Positions 1 to 6,868 of a stretch of 14,583 nt of DNA are shown here, piece after piece. The stretch comes from Planctomycetia bacterium (GTDB lineage: Bacteria; Planctomycetota; Planctomycetia; Gemmatales; Gemmataceae), in NCBI GenBank assembly GCA_025356615.1, contig JANXSH010001148.1, forward strand, positions 1 through 14,583. Direction: 5' to 3'. The position numbers and the translations under genes are program-made. The notes beneath the pieces were generated by a model. It saw only the letters and a program-made list of their open reading frames with translations. It searched no databases and was not told the origin of the DNA. Positions within the stretch are counted from its first letter, which is position 1. Each line of letters starts with the position of its first letter.

Positions 1-1
1 G

Positions 2-660
2 GGCGGGGCGCTGCATCCGCCCGGCCTGCGCATGGCCGAAGCGTTGACGGAAGTGCGCGAGTCGTTGCAGAGGAACCTGGACGTGAACGAGCCCGGCGTC
101 GAACACGGCCAACTGGAGCGATTGGCGGGGTGCATCGCTAGGGGCTTGGAAGAGGTGAAGGCAGAACGGCGAGAAGTGAAAGAGCAAGGGAAAGAACTCC
201 AGCGGGTGGCCGAAACCCTGAACGTGGAGTCGGGTACGATGGAGCAGAGGAAGGAGCAATACGAGCAATTGCAGCCGGAGTATGAAGGGAAGGGAGGGAA
301 GTCCTACGAGCGGTTGGCGAAGGGGATGGTGGCGTGGGCAGCAGGGCTGTTCCTGAAGGTGGAGCTAGCCGAAGGGGAGAAAGGGCCGGTGGACAACCTG
401 GAACGGGAGAGGTTCTTCCGCAATCCCAAGGGACACGAGCGCGCGGGGGTGAGGATCGTGCAGGAAGGACCGACGCGGTTGATGGCGTTGGACGCTCACC
501 TCGTCCACGACGGCCCGTTCACCGCCGAAGAGTTGTTGCCCTATCGGCATGCTCGTGTTCCTAAAGATCGAGAGGACGCCATCAGCCGTCGCAAGGTCAT
601 GCGCAAGGCTCGTTCAAAAAACACGGCCCGTCTTGCTCAGAAAGTTAGAAGAGCGGTACA
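2..660 (+). CDS. Unrecognised coiled-coil protein, 5' partial, 3' end lost in a junction
   Basis: The frame is open from the window edge, so the Met at 32 need not be the real start; the preceding residues (GGALHPPGLR) read like continuing protein. The first 100 or so residues are rich in Glu, Lys, Arg and Gln and look coiled-coil forming. A more conserved-looking part follows (RNPKGHERAGVRIVQEGP, then LLPYRHARVP, then a basic RRKVMRKARSK). I believe similar tails occur in repeated, possibly transposon-linked planctomycete proteins, but I cannot name the family. Protein-like sequence stops near 660. The frame then stays open to 1180 only because it reads the adjacent transposase relic out of frame. 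The gene therefore looks truncated by rearrangement or insertion. Function unknown; moderately sure that it encodes, or once encoded, protein. Confidence 0.5.
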
Positions 661-678
661 GGAACCAATCCTAGCCGC

Positions 679-700
679 TTTTCGGCCTGTTGAAAAAAAG
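679..700. other. Junction sequence resembling an insertion-sequence end
   Basis: Between the coiled-coil frame and the transposase relic lies TTCGGCCTGTTGAAAAAAAG (681-700). Read on the other strand this gives a T run followed by CAACAGGCC, a word I associate with the outer ends of several insertion-sequence families. No matching partner end was found, so it may be the scar of a lost element or chance. Confidence 0.25.
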
Positions 701-1313
701 GGGTACATGGGGTCGAGCGTAACCTGCCCCACAGCGACTGCGACGCCGCGTACCACACTGACCGCGACCGCCATGTCGTCAGCGTCCTGGGCACGCTCCA
801 CTTCGACCGCTCCTACTACTACTGCCGCCGATGCGGCCAGGGCTTTACCCCTTTCGACGAGCAAGCCGGCTTCACGGAACGCCAACTCACCCCCGGCACG
901 GAACGCCTCGCCACTCTGGCCGGGGGCGTCTGCGAGAAGCTCTCGGGCGGGGGGCCGACACCCTCGAGGAGATGGCCGGCATCCGCCTGTCCGAGTCGAC
1001 CGTCGGGCGGACGACCGAGGACGGGGGGCGGCGGATGGCCGAGCTGTTCGGGCAGGGGCAGACCGTCGGTCCCGCCGTGCAGTGGAAGTGGCACCTCGAC
1101 GCGCTGGGGCAAAAGGTGGCGTACATCACCATCGACGCGACCGGCACGCGGCAGCAGGGGCCGGGCGGCAAGAAGGCTGAAGGTCGCATGGCCTACGTCG
1201 CGGGGTGTACGACCCGACGCCGGTGGACTGGCTGTTGCCGCCGGATAAGAAGCCGCCGCAGATTCGAGCCCGCTACGTCTCGGGGATCTACCCGCTCGAC
1301 CAGATGGGACCGC
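697..1313 (+). pseudogene. ISKra4-family transposase relic with two frameshifts
   Basis: Three frames joined in order give one continuous transposase-like protein. Frame 1 (about 697-948) contains a zinc-ribbon-like half, YYYCRRCGQGF, with CxxC encoded at 823-834, then LTPGTERLATLAG. Frame 3 (about 952-1202) contains EEMAGIRLSESTVGRTTE, WKWHLDA, then ITIDATGTRQQGPGG and KAEGRMAYV. Frame 2 (about 1205-1313) contains VYDPTPVDWLLPP and ARYVSGIYPLDQMG. These are ISKra4-family hallmarks. The Asp encoded at 1134-1136 is the likely first catalytic residue of the DDE triad. The shifts fall at the G runs 949-954 and 1202-1205, and each is repaired by adding one G. The N-terminal third and the part with the remaining catalytic residues are missing, and no terminal inverted repeats were found, so it cannot be an active element. 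Some IS transposases use programmed frameshifting, but two shifts plus double truncation favour decay. Confidence 0.8.
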
Positions 1314-1350
1314 CCCTTCCCAAATATCCTATCTTTATGAGATTGCCCTG

Positions 1351-1377
1351 CGCTCACACCCGCTCGAGAAGTGAGCG
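1351..1377. repeat. Inverted repeat upstream of the 78-aa gene
   Basis: CGCTCAC at 1351-1357 pairs perfectly with GTGAGCG at 1371-1377 across a 13-base loop. It lies in the 100-base gap between the end of the transposase relic and the next gene, 36 bases before that start codon. It could be an operator, a leader hairpin or an element remnant. No convincing promoter was seen in the gap. Confidence 0.4.
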
Positions 1378-1413
1378 ACTCGAACCAACAGTCACCAAAC
1401 AAGGGGAACAGCG

Positions 1414-1650
1414 ATGGAATTCAACATCCAGCGTGAGGGCCGCAAGTGGAGCCGTGAGGAAATCGAGCAGAAGTATTACAAGCTCACCCCCGAGAAGATC
1501 GAACTGATCGAGGGCAAGATGTTCTGGAACGATGAGGAACGCCTCGCCATGCTGGCACTGCTCCTCGAAAACGTCGGCATGGACGCCGCCGTGGCCCTTG
1601 GCGATGCCGACCTGTGGCGACAGGCGATCGACGCCCGCCTTGGGTCGTGA
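1414..1650 (+). CDS. Small hypothetical protein (78 aa)
   Basis: ATG at 1414 follows AAGGGGA (1401-1407) at suitable spacing. The protein is small, soluble and acidic, with MEFNIQREGRKWSREEIEQ at the N-terminus, then a motif-like KLTPEKIELIEGKMFW and a helical LAMLALLLENVGMDAAV. I associate this LTPEKIELIEGK pattern with small planctomycete proteins of unknown function, often near Uma2-type genes, but I have not verified this. There is no signal peptide or TM segment. It converges on the Uma2 gene with only 27 bases between the stops, so the two may be a local pair. The good ribosome binding site and protein-like composition make this a likely real gene; function unknown. Confidence 0.7.
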   Translation: MEFNIQREGRKWSREEIEQKYYKLTPEKIELIEGKMFWNDEERLAMLALLLENVGMDAAVALGDADLWRQAIDARLGS

Positions 1651-1677
1651 ATGGCCCGCGGCCCCTCATCGGCGGCA

Positions 1678-2259
1678 TCACACGAGCAAGTCCGCCACCT
1701 GCACCACCGCCGTCGGCACCGCCAGAGGCGAGACGGCGTCCGCCGGGCCGAACGCCTGTTGGGTAGCGTAATCGCCGGCTTGGGGATCGTGGTAGACGAG
1801 CAACCTCCGCCCGTTGATGTCCACCACCCAGTAATCGCGAATGCCGGCCGTAGCGTACAGCAGCCGCTTCTCGTTCGTGTCGAAGTCGAGGGAGGAGTCC
1901 GATACTTCGATTACCAGTTCTGCTGTCGTCGGGTGCCCCATGTAGTCGCGCGGCGTGCCTGGCACGACGGCGAGGTCAGGTTTCGGGTCGATGTCCTGGC
2001 CGAGGATCAAGGGAGACTGATGTCGGAGCCACCACCTTGCCCCGAAGCCGGTATGGATCGCCACTTCCACCAGTTTGAGCGTGATCGCGTGGGGTGGGTT
2101 CATCTTACCCTCCTCCAGGATGATACCGTCGATCAACATCGCCCGTCGGCCCTCGAACGCGCCTAGGTCGCCGAAGCGGTGGAACTCGGCGCACGTCCAG
2201 CGCACCGGGCGAGGGCCGGCCGACGCGGCTCGCGCTGGTGGAAGTAACATCGTCGTCAC
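1678..2259 (-). CDS. Uma2 family (DUF820) PD-(D/E)XK-type endonuclease
   Basis: This 193-aa protein has the Uma2/DUF820 pattern: a short N-terminal helix region (CAEFHRF), LIDGIILEEGKM at 42-53, PKPDLAVV with the catalytic-type Asp95, AELVIEVSDSSL with Glu118, and EKRLLYATAGIRDYWVVD with Lys131, together the PD-ExK core. The family is predicted to be a nuclease fold and is expanded in planctomycetes and cyanobacteria, with no agreed cellular role. I chose the GTG at 2259 because AGGAGG (complement of 2267-2272) sits seven bases upstream; the first ATG in frame is three codons in (2250) and would be too far from it. It is transcribed toward the 78-aa gene and lies downstream of the toxin-antitoxin pair on the same strand. 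All core residues are intact. Soluble; no TM segments. Confidence 0.9.
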   Translation of the reverse strand: MTTMLLPPARAASAGPRPVRWTCAEFHRFGDLGAFEGRRAMLIDGIILEEGKMNPPHAITLKLVEVAIHTGFGARWWLRHQSPLILGQDIDPKPDLAVVPGTPRDYMGHPTTAELVIEVSDSSLDFDTNEKRLLYATAGIRDYWVVDINGRRLLVYHDPQAGDYATQQAFGPADAVSPLAVPTAVVQVADLLV

Positions 2260-2352
2260 GGCAATACCTCCTGTTCGGCACACTCTTCAATTTGATACCC
2301 GGATGTCTTCCTTGGGTCCAGGCGAAGCCGCCGAAGGCCAAAGCCCAGCGGT

Positions 2353-2403
2353 GTTGGGGGCCTGGGGAGACTTCGACTCCAGCGAACCGTAATGGCCCCC
2401 AAC
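2353..2403. repeat. Perfect 10-bp inverted repeat, terminator-like but without T tract
   Basis: GTTGGGGGCC (2353-2362) pairs with GGCCCCCAAC (2394-2403). The intervening bases can extend the fold imperfectly (CTGGGGAG against CTCCAG). It lies in the 221-base gap between the antitoxin stop and the Uma2 start, both on the minus strand, so it could end the toxin-antitoxin transcript or regulate Uma2. No T tract follows it in the minus direction, so a simple intrinsic terminator is not supported. I see no gene in the gap. Confidence 0.45.
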
Positions 2404-2480
2404 GTCCGCTACGGCACATTGTTCGGCTCGAATTTCTACTCCGTTCCTCGTCGGTAGCGCAGGGTTCGGTGGCGCGATCC

Positions 2481-2717
2481 CTACCGCACATCGCCCGGTA
2501 AGGGGTCTGCGGCTGGGACCTTCGCCAGCACCTGCTCGAACGCTCCACGGTTTCCCCGCGCTGCCCGTACCTCGAGATACTCCAACTCCGCGTCTGCCGC
2601 CAATTTCTCCCGCACCGCCTCTTCCACCCACGCCGACTCGCTGATGCCTCGCCGGGCGACCAGGCCCAGAACCTCGGTTCGTAATCCTTCCGGCAACTCC
2701 ACCTGTAAAGCGCTCAT
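2481..2717 (-). CDS. Ribbon-helix-helix antitoxin-like protein
   Basis: This 78-aa protein begins with an RHH-type pattern: a beta strand LQVELPE (residues 4-10), helix A about 11-23, the turn RGIS, and helix B about 26-40 (ESAWVEEAVREKL). An acidic and basic helical tail follows (residues 41-66), which in such antitoxins usually wraps the toxin. Its ATG overlaps the stop codon of the PIN gene as ATGA (2714-2717), showing translational coupling in the order toxin then antitoxin. RHH antitoxins bind operator DNA as dimers and neutralise the partner. The specific subfamily is not certain, but gene size, fold pattern and the PIN neighbour agree. Confidence 0.75.
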   Translation of the reverse strand: MSALQVELPEGLRTEVLGLVARRGISESAWVEEAVREKLAADAELEYLEVRAARGNRGAFEQVLAKVPAADPLPGDVR

Positions 2718-3115
2718 CCGCCCACCCCCAGTCGTCCCAATGCTTCGGCCGGCGTCAACAACTCGACCCCGTGCCGCCGTGCCCCCTCGGCCATGTCTCG
2801 CGTGTTATGCGTCACAACCCACGAACTCCCGGTCGCTACCGCCGCCTCCAACACCAAATCATCGCCTGGGTCCGCGACAGCCGGTCGAAGCCGAAATCGA
2901 ACCGCGCTCCGCTTCCCCGTGCTACAAAGGTAATCGAGCAGCACGTCAACGTCCTCGGGGGGCAGCGGCACGAGCCCCGGCCTTTTGAAAACATCCTCGT
3001 ATTCGAGTACCAGAGCTGCTGTCAACCCAACAGTGAATTGGCCGCGTCCGACTGCCTGCAATAGTGCGTGAGACGCCCCGCGCGAGGATCGACCGCAGGC
3101 CGCGTCCAGCGCCAT
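2714..3115 (-). CDS. PIN-domain toxin (COG1569-like), N-terminus eroded
   Basis: The 133-aa product matches the PIN RNase family of toxin-antitoxin systems: RGASHALLQAVG (12-23), VLEYEDV (36-42), PPEDVDVLLDYLC (52-64), the acidic DPGDDLVLEAAV (82-93) and VTHNTRDM (101-108), ending LLTPAEALGRLG. These carry three of the four acidic positions. The first, normally in an N-terminal LDTN motif on strand beta1, is missing: the start reads MALDAACGRSSRGAS, with fewer residues than expected before RGAS. The next frame reads GLRS just before this point, suggesting a small indel. ATG at 3115 is one base after the TAXI stop codon (3117-3119), with GGAG in that gene's last codons as a possible ribosome site. 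The gene may be an inactivated toxin or have been re-fused to a new promoter. Confidence 0.75.
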   Translation of the reverse strand: MALDAACGRSSRGASHALLQAVGRGQFTVGLTAALVLEYEDVFKRPGLVPLPPEDVDVLLDYLCSTGKRSAVRFRLRPAVADPGDDLVLEAAVATGSSWVVTHNTRDMAEGARRHGVELLTPAEALGRLGVGG

Positions 3116-3116
3116 T

Positions 3117-4463
3117 CTATGCTTGCTCCACCTCCTCGGATATCTTCCCATAGATCATCCGCATCTGGATCTTCTCGCTCAAGGCGGCGCACTGGGAGAG
3201 GAAGATCGAAAACAGTTGGTCGCCGCGAACCTTTTCGCTCGTCAATTCCCGAAGCGCCTCTTGCTTGATCTGCGTCACCCGTCGAAGGAAGCGCCGTAAC
3301 TGTTCCGGCTCTGCCACCTCCATCTGCTCCAATTCGACGGTCAGTGTGCGACCGATGAAGTCATCGAGTTTCTGCCTCTGGGCCTGGTCCGCCGTTGCTG
3401 CGACCTGTTCACGCCGCCGACGCACCCAACTCCAGATCAGGAGCGCAAATGCGCCCACTCCGAACAGAGCTTCCTTAGATTTCGAGATGAGTTCCAAACC
3501 CTGGGAAAGACGGTTCAACCCGGCAGACGGGTCGTGGTACTTCGCGACGCTGGGGTGCATGACGGCAGCGTCATATTCCTTGGCAGCCTTCGCCGACAGC
3601 AAGGCGGGGTAGGAGGACCGCAAATCCGTCTCGTAAATGGCCGCCAGCGCCTCGTGGACCAACCGATCGGAAGCGTCCGCCTGACCCACCAGCAGCGACA
3701 TCACCGCCACGGTCCGCACGGGTTCAGTCGGCACCGGCGACTTGCCAGGGTAGAGCCCCTTCGGGATCGTGAAGACGGTGAGCCACGGATGACGCATCGC
3801 CAACCCTTCCGGGTCGCCGATCCCGATCAGCTTCAAATCATCGAGCTGGAGAAGTTTCTCCACGATCGGATTCATCCAGCCCGTGGTGACGAGGGCGGCA
3901 TCGACACCTTTGTCGCTGCCGATCACGCCGAAGTGTTCCTCTTTGTCCATGATCCTCGTAGCCGGAATGCCGTAATGTTCGAGCACCGTGTGAGATGTCT
4001 GGCGCATGGTCGAACCCTTTAGCCCCAGCGCGATCCGCCCTTTCAAATCCTTCGGCTCTTTGATCTCGTTGATCCCCTTCTTTTTGCGCACGATTATGTG
4101 GAGCGGTTCGGGGAACAGCGGGGTAATTCCCGCAATCTTCTTGGGTAACGGTGAAACCGTCTGGATCAAGGCGAAGTCGGCTTCGTCGTTGAGCAACAGG
4201 TCGATATTCGCCTCGGTGCCGGGGGAAACGAGGATGAGAACGGACCAGCCGGGATTACGCTCCTGCAAGCGCTTGGCGATCTCTTGTGCGAGGGTGTGGT
4301 AGAGGCCGTTTTCCTGGCCTGCGGCGATGCGGATTTTGTGAGGAAGTGGATCGTAGGATCGATACCACATCAGGATGCCAACGATCAGGGCGACCGTGGC
4401 TGCGAACGCGAGGATCAGGCGAACGAGTTTGACCATGGGGATGCTCGTGAAGGGTTCGGACAT
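3117..4463 (-). CDS. TAXI family TRAP-type solute-binding protein, double membrane anchored
   Basis: The 448-aa protein has a short N-terminus, a TM helix at about 13-35, and a periplasmic-binding fold of the TAXI/NMT1 type from about 43 to 315: HKIRIAAGQENGLYHTLAQEIAKRL, SPGTEANIDLLLNDEADFALIQ, LKGRIALGLKGS and DAALVTTGWMNP. A second TM helix (about 331-348) and a 100-residue charged helical cytoplasmic tail follow. Family members normally bind small acids for a TRAP permease; no permease gene is present here, so it may act as a membrane-bound sensor instead (inference). ATG at 4463 was chosen; a TTG five codons earlier and an ATG at 4436 are alternatives, and no start has a strong ribosome site. 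The PIN gene follows after one base. Confidence 0.8.
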   Translation of the reverse strand: MSEPFTSIPMVKLVRLILAFAATVALIVGILMWYRSYDPLPHKIRIAAGQENGLYHTLAQEIAKRLQERNPGWSVLILVSPGTEANIDLLLNDEADFALIQTVSPLPKKIAGITPLFPEPLHIIVRKKKGINEIKEPKDLKGRIALGLKGSTMRQTSHTVLEHYGIPATRIMDKEEHFGVIGSDKGVDAALVTTGWMNPIVEKLLQLDDLKLIGIGDPEGLAMRHPWLTVFTIPKGLYPGKSPVPTEPVRTVAVMSLLVGQADASDRLVHEALAAIYETDLRSSYPALLSAKAAKEYDAAVMHPSVAKYHDPSAGLNRLSQGLELISKSKEALFGVGAFALLIWSWVRRRREQVAATADQAQRQKLDDFIGRTLTVELEQMEVAEPEQLRRFLRRVTQIKQEALRELTSEKVRGDQLFSIFLSQCAALSEKIQMRMIYGKISEEVEQA

Positions 4464-4614
4464 CGAGAGACCGATCAAAGAAGTATTCGTCGAGTAACCC
4501 CAAATATTTGCCAGCGACTCTTGGTCCCACGATCACGGACTCTTCATCCCAATGCTCGGGTTGGACCTTTTGTATCAAGGTAGCCATTCCGTGCATCCAC
4601 CAATAGAGGAAGGG

Positions 4615-4722
4615 GCGGAGACTCTCGTCCCCGCCCCCAAATCTTCACCCAACCTCCGGGGCGTGAGTCTCGAGGGCGCGAGTCTCGCGGAGACTCTCGT
4701 CCCCGCCCCCAAATCTTCACCC
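4615..4722. repeat. Two 36-bp direct repeats with an internal palindrome
   Basis: A 36-base sequence beginning GCGGAGACTCTCGTCCCC and ending AAATCTTCACCC occurs exactly at 4615-4650 and 4687-4722, 72 bases apart, with 36 different bases between. Spanning the start of the second copy is a perfect inverted repeat, GAGTCTC at 4680-4686 and GAGACTC at 4690-4696 with a 3-base loop. It lies just downstream of the clpX stop and upstream of the TAXI gene, both minus strand. It may be a dispersed intergenic repeat of the REP type, a structured 3' end or a slippage duplication. Apart from this, the 267-base gap between the TAXI start and clpX shows no gene I can support. Confidence 0.9.
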
Positions 4723-4730
4723 CGAGCCCG

Positions 4731-6041
4731 TCACGCGCTCTTCTTCTCCCCCGGCGGCGGCAGGCTCGAGCGGTCAAACAGCGGCCTCTCGCCCTTGATG
4801 ACGGCGGCATCGACGACGTACTTCGACTTGTGCTCCAGGTCCGGCAGGTCGTACTGGAGGTCCAGCATGATCTCCTCGACGATCGACCGCAGGCCGCGAG
4901 CGCCGGTGTCTCGCTCCTTCGCCCGGCGGGCGATCTCCTTCAGGGCGCTGACGTCGAACTCGACCTCGGCCCCTTCCATCTCGAAGAGCTTCTGGTACTG
5001 GCGCACCAGGGCGTTCTTCGGCTCGGTCATGATCTGCATCAGGGCCTCCTCGTCGAGCGGGGCGAGCGGGGCGAGGACCGGGAGCCGGCCGATGAACTCG
5101 GGGATCATCCCGAACTCGATCAGGTCGTCCGCCGTCACCTGCGAGAGCAGCTCGCCGACGCCCTTCTCGTCGTTGGCCCCCTTGCCGCCGAAGCCGAAAC
5201 TCCGCTTGCCGATGCGCTTGGAGATCGTCTCGTCGAGGCCGACGAACGTCCCGCCGCAGATGAACAGGATGTTCGACGTGTCCACCTGGATGTACTGCTG
5301 CTCGGGGTGCTTGCGTCCGCCCTGCGGGGGCACGTTGCTGACGGTCCCCTCGAGCATCTTGAGGAGCGCCTGTTGGACGCCCTCGCCACTCACGTCGCGG
5401 GTGATGCTGACGTTCTGCTGCGTCTTGGCGATCTTGTCCACCTCGTCGATGTAGACGATCCCGCGCTGCGCCGCCTCGATGTCGAAGTCGGCGGCGTGCA
5501 GCAGCTTCAGGAGCAGGTTCTCCACGTCCTCGCCGACGTAGCCGGCCTCGGTCAGCGTCGTGGCGTCGCCGATGGCGAAGGGCACGTCGAGGACGCGGGC
5601 CAGCGTCTGCGCCAGGAGCGTCTTGCCGCTGCCGGTCGGGCCGATGAGCAGGATGTTGCTCTTATCGACCGTAACCTCGCCGTGGCTCTGCTCGGAGAGG
5701 CTCAGGCGCTTGTAGTGGTTGTGGACGGCGACGGAGAGGATCTTCTTCGCCTTCTGTTGCCCCACGACGTAGGCGTCGAGTTTCTCTTTGATCGTGCGCG
5801 GCGTCGGGATGTGAGACAACGAGGTGCGTGTGCCGCCGCGACGACGTTTTTCCTGCTCGATGATCGATTGGCATAGTTCGATACACTCGCCGCAGATGTA
5901 CACGTCGCCCGGCCCCTCGACGAGGGGGCCGACGTCCCGGTAGTTCTTGCGGCAGAACGAGCACGCGGCGTTCCGGTTCCGGCCCGTGTTGCCGGTCGGC
6001 TTGCGCCCTGGTCCCCCTGTGCCCGAGTCTTTCGTCGGCAT
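4731..6041 (-). CDS. clpX: ATP-dependent Clp protease ATP-binding subunit ClpX
   Basis: ClpX is the AAA+ unfoldase that recognises tagged substrates and threads them into the ClpP peptidase in the cytoplasm. The 436-aa protein is full length. The N-terminal zinc finger has CSFC at 27-30 and CGEC at 50-53. Walker A GPTGSGKT is at 134-141, pore loop GYVG at about 167-170, Walker B IVYIDE at 195-200, the RKH loop at 243-245, the Arg-finger region MIPEFIGR at 312-319 and sensor II GARGLRS at 380-386. The ClpP-contacting loop, IGF in Escherichia coli, reads SFGFGG here (281-286). ATG at 6041 follows AAGGAGA at good spacing; frame open further upstream is noncoding. No clpP or tig is adjacent within the window, unlike many genomes. 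Neighbour upstream on the same strand is a small SHOCT-like membrane protein gene 204 bases away. Confidence 0.98.
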   Translation of the reverse strand: MPTKDSGTGGPGRKPTGNTGRNRNAACSFCRKNYRDVGPLVEGPGDVYICGECIELCQSIIEQEKRRRGGTRTSLSHIPTPRTIKEKLDAYVVGQQKAKKILSVAVHNHYKRLSLSEQSHGEVTVDKSNILLIGPTGSGKTLLAQTLARVLDVPFAIGDATTLTEAGYVGEDVENLLLKLLHAADFDIEAAQRGIVYIDEVDKIAKTQQNVSITRDVSGEGVQQALLKMLEGTVSNVPPQGGRKHPEQQYIQVDTSNILFICGGTFVGLDETISKRIGKRSFGFGGKGANDEKGVGELLSQVTADDLIEFGMIPEFIGRLPVLAPLAPLDEEALMQIMTEPKNALVRQYQKLFEMEGAEVEFDVSALKEIARRAKERDTGARGLRSIVEEIMLDLQYDLPDLEHKSKYVVDAAVIKGERPLFDRSSLPPPGEKKSA

Positions 6042-6071
6042 GCGGTCTCCTTTGACGCCCGTTCCGCAGTT

Positions 6072-6157
6072 CTGGGGGTCAGGCCCCAGGGTGGTTGCGG
6101 AGGGATGAGATACTGCTATGGTCAGGTTCGAGGCGGACGGGCGGGACGTTCGTCCCG
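6072..6157. promoter_or_regulatory. Two small hairpins in the clpX 5' region
   Basis: CTGGGG (6072-6077) pairs with CCCCAG (6084-6089), about 30 bases before the clpX start on the minus strand. Further upstream CGGGACG (6142-6148) pairs with CGTCCCG (6151-6157). Both lie between clpX and the upstream small gene. They could be leader structures, an operator or a terminator for the upstream gene. In high-GC DNA such short hairpins also arise by chance. Confidence 0.3.
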
Positions 6158-6245
6158 ACGAGTGGCAGCCCCGCAACGTGTTCGTTTCGATTCTCGTATC
6201 GGATTCTACGGGGAGGCATAAAGATCCGCAAGGACTTTCGCCAAC

Positions 6246-6617
6246 TCACTCCGCGGGGCGGATGCCATCCGATGGCGTATGCGTCCCATCGCATCCGGGC
6301 GATGGTTCAGGCGTCTTCTGGATCGACTCAGGGCCGGCCCGAGCCGTGGGAGCCTTCGCACCTTCGACCGACCTCTTGATTTCCCCTCCGAGCAGGGCAC
6401 GAAGCGAGTGGTATTCCTTCTCGCTGATCGCCCCCTGTTCATACAATGCACGGTAGCGGGCGAGTTCGTTTCCCGCTTCGGGACGGGCCGCATCGAGTCG
6501 CAATCGACGACGGACGATCGCGATTACCACCGCCCCCGTAAGCAAGACCCCCACGAGGGATATCGTTGGGATCAGGAACGTGGTGTCGAATGCCAGGATC
6601 ACGCAGGGAGCAACCAT
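6246..6617 (-). CDS. Small single-TM protein with SHOCT-like segment
   Basis: The 123-aa product has one TM helix (about 12-35, FLIPTISLVGVLLTGAVVIAI region) followed by RRRLR, giving an N-out, C-in prediction. Then comes a short helical hairpin ELARYRALYEQGAISEKEYHSLRALLGGEI (split here: ELARYRALYEQG at 51-62, AISEKEYHSLRALLGGEI at 63-80). The Leu-x-x-G-x-I-(S/T)-x-x-E-(F/Y) pattern is that of SHOCT short C-terminal domains, which are found in many membrane proteins and whose role is mostly unknown. The tail is Pro, Ala and Gly rich and probably disordered. ATG at 6617 is preceded by GAGG; a GTG five codons later is an alternative. It is divergent from the four-TM gene. Function unknown. Confidence 0.75.
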   Translation of the reverse strand: MVAPCVILAFDTTFLIPTISLVGVLLTGAVVIAIVRRRLRLDAARPEAGNELARYRALYEQGAISEKEYHSLRALLGGEIKRSVEGAKAPTARAGPESIQKTPEPSPGCDGTHTPSDGIRPAE

Positions 6618-6688
6618 GCTAGCCTCGCACGCAGCGAAAAAAGCTTATCCGACCTCGAGTCTGGCGGAAACCCTCGCTCGTGCCCTCT

Positions 6689-6721
6689 ATTATAGCGCCT
6701 GGTCCGGGGATTGGCAGTCAA
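6689..6721 (-). promoter_or_regulatory. Possible minus-strand promoter for the SHOCT-like gene
   Basis: Read on the minus strand, TTGACT (6721-6716) is followed after 21 bases by a perfect TATAAT (6694-6689). The -10 box is exact, but the spacing is longer than the usual 16-18, so the -35 box may not be the one used. Transcription would start near 6682, giving a leader of about 65 bases before the ATG at 6617. Confidence 0.35.
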
Positions 6722-6868
6722 CTCTTTTTTCCCGGAGACGGTGCGTCATTCCGGTCGCGCCTCACGCCGATCATCTTCGGCGCTACCCCCCCGCCCGCCC
6801 CGGCTTATCACGCCCCACACCCCCCAGAGGACTCCCGCCGGCCACCGGCCCGGCAAGGTAAATACCCC

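Noticed and set aside
4255..4596. Minus-strand frame beginning MHGMATLIQKVQPEHWDEE, with about 44 protein-like residues upstream of the TAXI start
   Set aside because: The rest overlaps the TAXI gene by over 200 bases with shadow-like composition (many His, Pro, Arg). The first part might be a gene remnant, but no homology or clear ribosome site supports it.
4830..5876. Long plus-strand open frames opposite clpX
   Set aside because: They mirror clpX codons in high-GC DNA; the minus strand encodes all ClpX motifs.
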